Assembly (NCBI GenBank): GCA_020061685.1
Contig: JAGUXU010000191.1
Location: forward strand, 1-5,256
DNA length: 5,256 bases
Reading direction: 5' to 3'
Source of the DNA: Candidatus Omnitrophota bacterium
GTDB lineage: Bacteria > Omnitrophota > Gorgyraeia > Pluralincolimonadales > Pluralincolimonadaceae
Part shown: in pieces, positions 1-5,256 of the stretch
Position numbering within the stretch: position 1 is the first letter of the stretch
How the letters are laid out: each line of letters opens with the position of its first letter
The notes under the pieces: model-generated
Told to the model about the DNA's origin: nothing
The model's input: the letters and a program-made list of their open reading frames with translations, nothing else
Databases searched by the model: none
Position numbers and translations under genes: made by a program

Positions 1-873
1 GACCTTATCGCTCTCAAATGTCGCGTCGTATATCTTGGTGTCAAAGTCTATGACGCAGCCTTCGTTTACCCTTGTATCCGCCACGATGACCGAATCGGTT
101 ATCGTCCGCTGCGAGGAGGAGACTATCCTTATCGCGTCGTAAGGAGAATCGGCATACTGAAGCCACTGCCTGAACAGGAATAAGACGGGGATGCCTCCCA
201 CGAATTCCCCGGTCTTGCCGTATCCGACTTCATCAAGAGTGACACCTTTCCCGTTCATCCCGGTCAGGGCGCCGATTATGCCCGGGCATCCGACCGTCAC
301 GAATTTATTGCCCCGTTCCGGCGCGTAAAATATCACCGTCTTGCCTTCTTTCAGCGTATCCCTGAATCCCGCGTTGAGATCAAGCCGCGACAGCGAAGCG
401 GTGTCTATGGCGGTATGCATAAGCAGCAGGTCCTCGTAACTCAAGCCGCAGCCCTCCGAGAGGCCTTTTAATTCCTCGCGATAATCCTGCGGAATATACC
501 TTTCCAGGCTTTTCGCCTTGGAGCGAAAATATCCCGTGAGCGGGGAATTTGGAAAGGCGGAGCTCCGGCGCTTCTTCTCCTCGGAATCAAGATAGCCCGC
601 CACGTTGTCGTAGAAGAATTTCCGTATATTATCCTTAAGGAGGGCGCCGTGCTGGTAGCCCATCTCATACGGCGTGCCTGTCAGGCGGAGGATCACTGTC
701 CCGTCGCGTTCTTCAAGCGCGGCTTTTTTTAATATCGCGTCTTTGGCCGCCGGCGTCATCGCGAAATTCCGCGCCTCGGCCGGATATAGCGGCGCGTTAA
801 ACAATACTATCGACGCCAATGCCGCGACTCCGACGATACGTCGGAGCAGATATCTTACTGTTTTGTCTTCCAC
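1..873 (-). CDS. Exported C45-family (acyl-CoA:6-APA acyltransferase-like) hydrolase, C-terminus cut by window edge
   Basis: The 291 visible codons are open to the window edge. Seen: a Sec-type signal peptide (basic RYLLRR at residues 7-12, hydrophobic 13-30, likely cleavage after AEA at 32-34), then GTPYEMGYQHG (66-76), the helical KGLSEGCGLSYEDLLL segment (136-151), VIFYAPERGNKFVTVG (180-195), LTGMNGKGV (203-211) and PVLFLFRQWLQYAD (229-242). In this order these are the landmarks of C45 Ntn-hydrolases, which self-cleave before a Cys nucleophile and act on amide or acyl bonds. The expected GC(S/T)xF nucleophile and GRNLDW segment, normally between about 157 and 179, is not visible, and VGWPG is VGCPG here, so activity is doubtful. 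The GTG start at 873 was chosen for its AAGGAAG Shine-Dalgarno; an in-frame stop at 901-903 limits alternatives to GTG 897. It overlaps pcm by 19 bp. Family call is good; true substrate unknown. Confidence 0.8.
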   Translation of the reverse strand, partial: MEDKTVRYLLRRIVGVAALASIVLFNAPLYPAEARNFAMTPAAKDAILKKAALEERDGTVILRLTGTPYEMGYQHGALLKDNIRKFFYDNVAGYLDSEEKKRRSSAFPNSPLTGYFRSKAKSLERYIPQDYREELKGLSEGCGLSYEDLLLMHTAIDTASLSRLDLNAGFRDTLKEGKTVIFYAPERGNKFVTVGCPGIIGALTGMNGKGVTLDEVGYGKTGEFVGGIPVLFLFRQWLQYADSPYDAIRIVSSSQRTITDSVIVADTRVNEGCVIDFDTKIYDATFESDKV

Positions 874-1649
874 TTGCTTCCTTCGGACGTCTTCCACTTT
901 TTATTCTCGCCGCGGATCATGCCGCTTTGAGACGCCTCTTCTGTCGGCTTCTCGCCGACGATCGGCGCTATCAATGTCCCCTTAAAATCGCATTTCTTGA
1001 GTTTTGAACCGGCCTGTTTCTCGACGACGAGCGCCTTGCTCAATTCCCTGTCCCCGATATGGATGATGAGCTTGCCGCTGACCTCAAGCTGGTCTATTAA
1101 TTTCTGCGGGATATACGAGATGGGATAGGATATGATGACGGCGTCAAACGGGGCATATTCCTTCCATCCCTCATCCGCGCTTCCCGTCTTTATCCTGATA
1201 TTCCTGTAACCGAGCGCCTCAAACCTCTTTTCCGCGTCTATCCTCAGGGCCTCTATCGTCTCGACCGTATATACCTCTTTGGCTAATTCTGCCAATACCG
1301 CCGTCTGGTAACCCGAACCTGTCCCGACTTCCAGTATCTTCTCCTTGCCTTGTAATTTCAAGAGTTGCGCGATGAGCGCCACCGAATACGGTTGCGCAAG
1401 GGTCTCTCCCCCGCCTATCGCGATGACCATATCGTCGTAGGCGTATTCCTTCATCGTCTCCGGGACAAACTTTTGCCTCTCGACAAGGCTCATCACATCA
1501 AGGACCCTCTCGTCCTTTATGTCCCGGGCGATGAGCTGTTCTCTTACCATCCTAAGCCGCTCGGAGGCGTAATCCATCTCGCCGAAAGCGGCACCGCCGT
1601 TTACGGTGGCGAAGGAGAGGACAAATAAAATAATGAATATTATCTTCAT
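855..1649 (-). CDS. pcm: Exported protein-L-isoaspartate O-methyltransferase (PCM/PIMT) homologue with altered active site
   Basis: A 264-residue protein of the family that methylates isoaspartyl residues in damaged proteins using S-adenosylmethionine. Seen: an N-terminal hydrophobic signal (residues 3-16, likely cleavage near 19-23), the family opening RMVREQLIARDIKDERVL (33-50), QKFVPE (59-64), AYDD (70-73), TLAQPYSVALI (83-93), SAM motif I ILEVGTGSGYQTAVLA (105-120), and APFDAVII (166-173). Departures from the family: the usual TISQP is TLAQP, putting Ala85 at the conserved catalytic Ser; GDG before the EGW-type motif is GSAD (156-159); the T-A-A-P stretch after FDAIIV is SYPIS (174-178). 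The C-terminus adds about 28 residues with KWKT twice (251-254, 259-262). ATG 1649 has only a weak Shine-Dalgarno. Export is puzzling because SAM is cytoplasmic. Homology is secure; isoaspartyl repair activity is uncertain. Confidence 0.88.
   Translation of the reverse strand: MKIIFIILFVLSFATVNGGAAFGEMDYASERLRMVREQLIARDIKDERVLDVMSLVERQKFVPETMKEYAYDDMVIAIGGGETLAQPYSVALIAQLLKLQGKEKILEVGTGSGYQTAVLAELAKEVYTVETIEALRIDAEKRFEALGYRNIRIKTGSADEGWKEYAPFDAVIISYPISYIPQKLIDQLEVSGKLIIHIGDRELSKALVVEKQAGSKLKKCDFKGTLIAPIVGEKPTEEASQSGMIRGENKKWKTSEGSKWKTKQ
865..899 (-). repeat. 11-bp direct repeat with 24-bp period spanning the pcm/C45 junction
   Basis: AAGTGGAAGAC occurs at 899-889 and again at 875-865. In the pcm frame it gives the twin KWKT tail motifs; in the C45 frame each copy carries a GTG that could start translation. 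The 24-bp period keeps both frames, as expected of a small tandem duplication that has since diverged. Confidence 0.6.
877..883 (-). promoter_or_regulatory. Ribosome binding site for the C45-like gene
   Basis: AAGGAAG lies 3 nt upstream of GTG 873, with its AAGGA core 5 nt away. It sits inside the last codons of pcm. It decides the start: the other in-frame GTG at 897 is preceded only by an A-rich stretch with a weak GAG. Confidence 0.6.
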
Positions 1650-1653
1650 CTTT

Positions 1654-1673
1654 AGATTGCTCGCAATGACACC
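1654..1673. repeat. Short palindromic intergenic element, possibly a shortened dispersed repeat
   Basis: The plus strand reads AGATTGCTCGCAATGACACC, with ATTGC (1656-1660) and GCAAT (1663-1667) as inverted arms. The ends match the pattern AGATTGC...TCGCAATGACA that I know from dispersed palindromic repeats in many bacterial genomes, but with the middle arms missing. It fills nearly all of the 25-bp gap between the M48 gene and pcm and occupies the position of the pcm ribosome binding site. Similarity is from memory and the element is short. Confidence 0.4.
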
Positions 1674-1674
1674 A

Positions 1675-2469
1675 TTATTGTTTCGCGGGGATCGGGGGAT
1701 GAACCGGAGGCTGGCTATGCGTCTCTTTCAGATATGCGGCATATGCTGCCGCCTTCGCGATCCTGTCGGAATAGAGCGGATGGCTCCTTAAATAAACGAA
1801 GGAATTATCGCCTTTCTCTTCCCGTAGCAGTTTCTCCATAAAAGTGACAGCGCCGTTCGGATCAAATCCCGCGTAATAAGTGTATCTCACTCCTAACTTA
1901 TCCGCCTCAAATTCGTCTTCCCTTGAATATCCCAGCATTATCAAATTTAGCCCGATAGCCGCCGCCTGGCGGACCTGTTCGGTCGTTTCCACCCGCGAGA
2001 ATACGAGGCTCGCGACCAGTGAAGTCCCCATATTCGCCTGCATCGCCTGGACCGAGTGGCGCGCCGCGATATGCCCCACTTCATGGCCGATTACAGCGGC
2101 TAATTCGTCGTCGTTGGCTTTCTCTATCAGGCCGGAATTCACGTAGACATATCCGCCGGGGGTGGACAACGCGTTCACATCCTTGTTATCGAGCACCTTA
2201 AAATAATATTTCAAATCCTGCCTGTCGCTTACCGCCGCTATCCTGCTGCCGATGGCGTTTACCCTCTCTATCTGCGCCGTGTTCTGCGAAAGGCGGTATT
2301 TAGTCTCTACCTCGGCCGCCACCTGATTGCCGATAGAGACCTCCTGCGCGGTCGATATCATTATATATTCCTTAGCGCCCGTGGCGGGATTATAGACCGT
2401 CGCGCAGCCCGCGAGAAAAAGCGGCAGGGTCAGGGCTGCAAAAAGAAATATTTTATCCGGATTTCTCAT
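1675..2469 (-). CDS. M48-family zinc metalloprotease lipoprotein (LoiP/YcaL/BepA-like, no TPR)
   Basis: A 264-residue protease likely acting in the periplasm on misfolded or misassembled envelope proteins. Seen: lipoprotein signal peptide with lipobox LAGC and Cys22 as the lipidated residue; the conserved pre-domain NALSTPGGYVYVNSGL (99-114); HEVGH at 129-133 (zinc ligands His129 and His133, catalytic Glu130); ExxxD at 186-190 with Glu186 as third zinc ligand; and the family's SHPxxxDR (229-236). The tail is Pro-rich (253-261). No TPR domain follows, unlike BepA. An upstream in-frame ATG at 2562 would add 31 charged residues and bury the signal peptide. ATG 2469 is preferred because it creates an ATGA overlap with the M23 stop and places the lipobox correctly. 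GGGA lies very close to this ATG, so translation is probably coupled to the M23 gene. All catalytic residues are present. Confidence 0.92.
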   Translation of the reverse strand: MRNPDKIFLFAALTLPLFLAGCATVYNPATGAKEYIMISTAQEVSIGNQVAAEVETKYRLSQNTAQIERVNAIGSRIAAVSDRQDLKYYFKVLDNKDVNALSTPGGYVYVNSGLIEKANDDELAAVIGHEVGHIAARHSVQAMQANMGTSLVASLVFSRVETTEQVRQAAAIGLNLIMLGYSREDEFEADKLGVRYTYYAGFDPNGAVTFMEKLLREEKGDNSFVYLRSHPLYSDRIAKAAAYAAYLKETHSQPPVHPPIPAKQ

Positions 2470-2990
2470 TTTCCCAATTGCATATACCCGGCGAGCGGGT
2501 CGACCGGGTCTTCGCCTATCTTTATCTCGAAATGCACGTGCGGCAGCATGCAGGGATTCCACGCGTTTCCCGTCTTTCCCACCTCGCCTATTATATCGCC
2601 TCTCCTGACAGGTTCGCTGTTTACGACAAACATCTTGGAGAGGTGGCCGTATATGGTCTTTGAGCCGTCAATATGCTTGATGACCACGTATTTGCCCATT
2701 CCCGCGTTTTTGCTCGCGAACGCCCTTCCTGATTTCGCGGCCCTTACCGGTGTTCCTACCGGCGCCTGAAGGTCTATGCCCAAATGCAGCCTGCCTCCGC
2801 TTCTCTTCGCTCCGAACATCCCTTCGCCGTATCCGTCGCTGCGAAGTTTCACTTCGTCGTAATATGCTATCGGGCACAAAAACTTCGGCTCCTTTATATG
2901 GAACGCCAATATCACGACCGGCTTATATAAGACTGCCGTCAGCGCCGCGATGCCGAGAACCAACGCGATGGCCTTAACCCGCTTTATCAT
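2466..2990 (-). CDS. Membrane-anchored M23 (LytM-type) peptidoglycan endopeptidase
   Basis: A 174-residue protein: a short basic N-terminus (MIKRVK), one hydrophobic anchor (about 7-30), a linker, then a LytM domain (about 55-168). Zinc ligands are visible: His69 and Asp73 in HLGID, and His153 in HVHFE. His116 (YGHLS) and His151 complete the active site, so it should be catalytic and cut cross-links in peptidoglycan. The domain follows the typical order: HLGIDLQAPVGTPVRAAKSG, YVVIKH, YGHLS, GDIIGEVGKTG, PHVHFEI, DPL. There is no coiled coil, LysM or lipobox. ATG 2990 is chosen over ATG 3014 because GAGGG lies 7 nt upstream and it forms an ATGA overlap with the hydrolase stop; the longer form would prepend MGNEEGGQ. 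It overlaps both neighbours by 4 bp, so its translation is probably coupled on both sides. Confidence 0.92.
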   Translation of the reverse strand: MIKRVKAIALVLGIAALTAVLYKPVVILAFHIKEPKFLCPIAYYDEVKLRSDGYGEGMFGAKRSGGRLHLGIDLQAPVGTPVRAAKSGRAFASKNAGMGKYVVIKHIDGSKTIYGHLSKMFVVNSEPVRRGDIIGEVGKTGNAWNPCMLPHVHFEIKIGEDPVDPLAGYMQLGK

Positions 2991-3820
2991 TTGCCCGCCC
3001 TCTTCGTTACCCAATCTATTATACCACCTATTATCTCCCGCCGGTCCGTCTCCCTGAGCAACTCATGATAGAGCCCGTCGTATAACCTTACCTCTTTATC
3101 GGCTGAGCCCATCTTATCGCAGAACTCCTTCGTCGCTTTGGCATCTATGACTTTATCGCCTGTGCCGTGCAACAGCAAGACGGGCGCCGTTATCTTGGGC
3201 GCATTATCAAACGCGTATCTCATGGCCTTGGTCATCTCGACGTACATCCTGAAAGAGATTATCCTGATCGAAAGTTTGTCGGCCTTCTGCGCTTCGATTA
3301 CCGCCGCGTCGTGAGTGAGGTCCTCAAAAGGTATCCTGTTCGGTGTCGTAAACGCCGGGAATAAAAACGCCAGCGGCTCGGCCAAGCTTGCTACTATCCC
3401 GCTCGGAGGTTTTACTAAACGCAAGGCCGGTGCCGAAGCGATCACTCCTTTTATCCTCTCCCCATATTCTATCGCGAAAAGAAGTGACGTCAAGCCGCCC
3501 ATGCTCAATCCCAAAAGATAGACATCCTCACGCAATGACTCGGCTTTCGCGATATCGATAAACTGCCTTAAGTCCTCCAAGAGGTCAGCATATCTGTCTG
3601 CATGGCCCCTTTTTCCGTCCGAATGTCCATGCCCGCGCTGGTCATACGCAAAGAACGCGAGGCCTTTATCGTAAAACATCTCGGCCATGTAATCGTATTT
3701 CAGGGAATGCTCGCCCATCCCGTGGACCAAAACGACGACGGCCTTCGGGTCCTCGGGGATGAACGCCCGATAAACGAGGTTCTGCGCGTCTTTATTCTTG
3801 AAAGAGCCCTCAAACTTCAT
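2987..3820 (-). CDS. Alpha/beta hydrolase, monoacylglycerol lipase-like (Hydrolase_4 / S33-like)
   Basis: A 277-residue single-domain serine hydrolase without signal peptide, so probably cytoplasmic. Seen: oxyanion-hole motif VHGMGEHS (32-39), YDQRGHGHSDGKRGH (59-73), nucleophile elbow GLSMGG with Ser106, acid Asp222 in HGTGDKVID, and His252 in LYHELLRE. The HGMGEHS and YDQRGHGxSxGxRGH signatures and the YHELLxE end are those of monoacylglycerol lipases and lysophospholipases, which release fatty acid from monoacyl lipids. A cap region lies at about 134-200. The length matches the family. It overlaps the preceding acyl-CoA ligase gene by 11 bp, which suggests that freed fatty acid is passed to that ligase (inference). 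The start at 3820 has a weak GGA 8 nt upstream. An esterase of other substrate range is possible; the fold and triad are certain. Confidence 0.9.
   Translation of the reverse strand: MKFEGSFKNKDAQNLVYRAFIPEDPKAVVVLVHGMGEHSLKYDYMAEMFYDKGLAFFAYDQRGHGHSDGKRGHADRYADLLEDLRQFIDIAKAESLREDVYLLGLSMGGLTSLLFAIEYGERIKGVIASAPALRLVKPPSGIVASLAEPLAFLFPAFTTPNRIPFEDLTHDAAVIEAQKADKLSIRIISFRMYVEMTKAMRYAFDNAPKITAPVLLLHGTGDKVIDAKATKEFCDKMGSADKEVRLYDGLYHELLRETDRREIIGGIIDWVTKRAGK
2998..3002 (-). promoter_or_regulatory. Ribosome binding site for the M23 gene
   Basis: GAGGG with a 7-nt spacer to ATG 2990, located within the last codons of the hydrolase gene. It supports the shorter M23 start rather than ATG 3014. Confidence 0.6.
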
Positions 3821-5256
3821 ACATCTTATCCAAAATTTTCTTATACCTCTCGGCGATAACCCGGCGTTTCACCTTTAACGTGGGGGTTATCTCGCCTTCC
3901 TCTATGGTCAAGCCCCTGTCAAGTAACACGAATTTCTTGATCTTCTCATAGTTCGCGAGGTCTTTTTGTTTTTCTTCTATTCTCTTGGCGATAAAATCGT
4001 GGACTCTCGGATGCCTGACCAGTTCGTCTGCCGCCACATAGGGTATCCCCTGGCGCAGCGCCAGCCCCTTGAGCGCGTCAAAATTCGGCACGACCAGCGC
4101 CGTAAGATACGGCCTCTTGTCGCCGTGCAGGACCACCTCCTGAAGGTATGAATCCGATTTAAGCAGGTTTTCTATAGGCTGCGGCGCTAGGTTCTTTCCG
4201 CTCGCCGTTATTATTATGTCCTTCTTGCGGTCGGTTATATGAAGGAACCCTTCCCCGTCGATGAACCCGATATCGCCGGTATGGAGCCAGCCGTCGCCGT
4301 CAAGCGCCTCCCTCGTCTCCTTCTCCTTCTTGTAATAGCCCTTCATCACGCTCGGGCCGCTTACGAGTATCTCGCCGTCGGCGGCTATCCTTACCTCAAC
4401 CCCCTTTACCGGCTTTCCGACCGAGCCGAACTTAAACGCCTTTAGGGTATTGCAGCTTACGACCGGAGAGGTCTCTGTCAGGCCGTAACCCTCCAGGACT
4501 ATTATCCCGACCGAATATAAAAATTCCGCCAGTTCCTTGGAGAGCGGCGCGCCCCCCGAGATGAAAAATTTTATGCGTCCTCCCACCGCTTCGCGCACCT
4601 TGGAAAAAATAAACGTCTTCGCCAGATGATACCGGAGCCACGTGACCGGGTCGACGTCTATCCTGTTCAGTTTTTCTTCTATGTACTTCTTCGCGACAGC
4701 CAGCGACCGGTTAAATAAATACCGCCTGAACGGCGGGCTTTGGGTGACGGAATTCATTATATTGATGTACATCTTCTCGTAAAATCTCGGGGCGGAACAT
4801 ACGTAAGTGGGCCTTACCTCCTTTAAGTTCCGCTGGAGCGAGTCCATATTCTCGGCGTAGGCAATCGTCCCGCCTATGAAGACCGTGAAGTAATAACTCG
4901 CCATCCGCTCAAAGACATGGCTTAACGGCAGGAACGAGAGGGCCATGTCGTCCTCGGCAAGCGGAAGAAGCTCCAGGCATGACCGGCAGTTGGATAAAAA
5001 ATTGTCGTGCGTCAGACATACGCCCTTCGGCTCGCCGGTCGTCCCGGAAGTATAGATTATGGACGCGAGGCCGCCTTTTGCCGTAGACTGGACGCGCGAC
5101 TCGAATTCTACCCGCGCGTTCAGGGCGTTCTCCGCCCCGGACCGGACTACCGACTCAAATGATATTATATCTTCGTCCTTTACCTCCGGCGGAAGGTCCA
5201 TTACGATTATCTTCCGCAGGGCGGGCGCCCTTGACTTGACAGCGAGGATCTTAGCA
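3810..5256 (-). CDS. Long-chain fatty acid--CoA ligase (AMP-binding, FAA1/COG1022 type), N-terminus cut by window edge
   Basis: Open in frame to the window edge, giving 481 visible residues; roughly the first 100-150 are missing. It should activate fatty acids with ATP to acyl-AMP and then acyl-CoA. Seen, numbered from the Met at 5201: phosphate loop YTSGTTGEPKGV (50-61); FLPLSHVFER (90-99); ISGGAPL (214-220); GYGLTETSP (238-246); GWLHTGDIG (304-312); DRKKDIIITASGKNLAP (324-340); and the C-terminal GEITPTLKVKRR (436-447) with the likely catalytic Lys443. The HVFER and NLAPQPIEN forms, and the C-terminal region after the hinge, are typical of long-chain acyl-CoA synthetases related to FAA1 rather than short-chain ligases or NRPS domains. 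The Met at 5201 is internal: 18 further codons upstream are open and family-like (LAVKSRAPALRKIIV). It overlaps the hydrolase start by 11 bp. Confidence 0.93.
   Translation of the reverse strand, partial: AKILAVKSRAPALRKIIVMDLPPEVKDEDIISFESVVRSGAENALNARVEFESRVQSTAKGGLASIIYTSGTTGEPKGVCLTHDNFLSNCRSCLELLPLAEDDMALSFLPLSHVFERMASYYFTVFIGGTIAYAENMDSLQRNLKEVRPTYVCSAPRFYEKMYINIMNSVTQSPPFRRYLFNRSLAVAKKYIEEKLNRIDVDPVTWLRYHLAKTFIFSKVREAVGGRIKFFISGGAPLSKELAEFLYSVGIIVLEGYGLTETSPVVSCNTLKAFKFGSVGKPVKGVEVRIAADGEILVSGPSVMKGYYKKEKETREALDGDGWLHTGDIGFIDGEGFLHITDRKKDIIITASGKNLAPQPIENLLKSDSYLQEVVLHGDKRPYLTALVVPNFDALKGLALRQGIPYVAADELVRHPRVHDFIAKRIEEKQKDLANYEKIKKFVLLDRGLTIEEGEITPTLKVKRRVIAERYKKILDKMYEV

Noticed and set aside
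724..730. A-run (A AAA AAA in frame) as a programmed -1 frameshift site in the C45-like gene
   Set aside because: A -1 slip reaches a stop four codons later, and no clear stimulatory structure is seen; the zero frame encodes the conserved domain.
904..925. GCGG...CCGC hairpin followed by an A-rich stretch near the end of pcm as a terminator
   Set aside because: The stem is only 4 bp, there is no T-run on the transcribed strand, and it lies inside the pcm coding sequence just before the next gene's start.
1656..1667. Palindrome between M48 and pcm as a rho-independent terminator or operator
   Set aside because: Stem of about 4-5 bp with almost no loop and no following T-run; the resemblance to a dispersed repeat is a better explanation.
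2470..2562. N-terminal extension of the M48 gene to ATG 2562
   Set aside because: It would add 31 charged residues before a clear lipoprotein signal peptide and overlap the M23 domain's coding end; ATG 2469 with the ATGA overlap explains the data better.
2991..3014. Longer M23 start at ATG 3014
   Set aside because: It would prepend an acidic octapeptide to a normal signal anchor, and the GAGGG ribosome binding site fits ATG 2990.
4432..4641. Minus-strand 69-residue open frame inside the ligase gene
   Set aside because: It lies in another frame of the acyl-CoA ligase coding sequence, with no recognisable domain.
1..5256. Many plus-strand open frames (for example 674-985, 1365-1628, 1880-2146, 3602-3859)
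   Set aside because: They lie antisense to well-supported minus-strand genes, their translations show no family motifs, and they are low-complexity Arg/Ser/Pro-rich as expected of shadows.

Overview
The window lies inside one gene cluster in which everything is on the minus strand. Reading in the direction of transcription (high to low coordinates), it holds six genes. They are a long-chain fatty acyl-CoA ligase (N-terminus off the window), a monoacylglycerol-lipase-like alpha/beta hydrolase, a membrane-anchored M23 endopeptidase, an M48 metalloprotease lipoprotein, an exported protein-L-isoaspartate O-methyltransferase (PCM) homologue, and an exported C45-like acyltransferase/hydrolase (C-terminus off the window).

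The packing is extremely tight: an 11-bp overlap, two ATGA stop/start overlaps, a 25-bp gap and a 19-bp overlap. There is no room for an internal terminator and no visible promoter, so this looks like a continuous stretch of a single operon whose ends are both outside the window. The only non-coding DNA between genes is the 25-bp gap at 1650-1674. It holds a small palindrome resembling a shortened copy of a widespread dispersed repeat. No RNA gene, CRISPR array, insertion sequence or origin is visible.

Functionally the first two genes fit cytoplasmic lipid handling: a lipase frees fatty acids and a ligase activates them to acyl-CoA. The next four all carry an N-terminal export or anchor signal: one membrane anchor, one lipobox and two Sec-type signal peptides. 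They would act in or beyond the inner membrane on peptidoglycan, proteins and amide or acyl bonds. The set reads as an envelope and lipid maintenance operon; that grouping is inference.

The host is most likely a Gram-negative bacterium: the M48 lipoprotein with a canonical lipobox and the M23 protein fit a diderm envelope. Base composition is moderate, with frequent ATA isoleucine codons. An uncultured lineage such as Omnitrophota or a relative of the former Deltaproteobacteria would fit, but this is an impression and not an assignment.

Two genes deserve attention. The PCM homologue keeps its SAM-binding motif but has Ala where the family's conserved catalytic Ser lies, and it is predicted to be exported. 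The C45 homologue aligns well on both sides of the expected nucleophile-Cys segment but seems to lack that segment. Both may be altered-function versions of their families. I do not see a wholly new system here.
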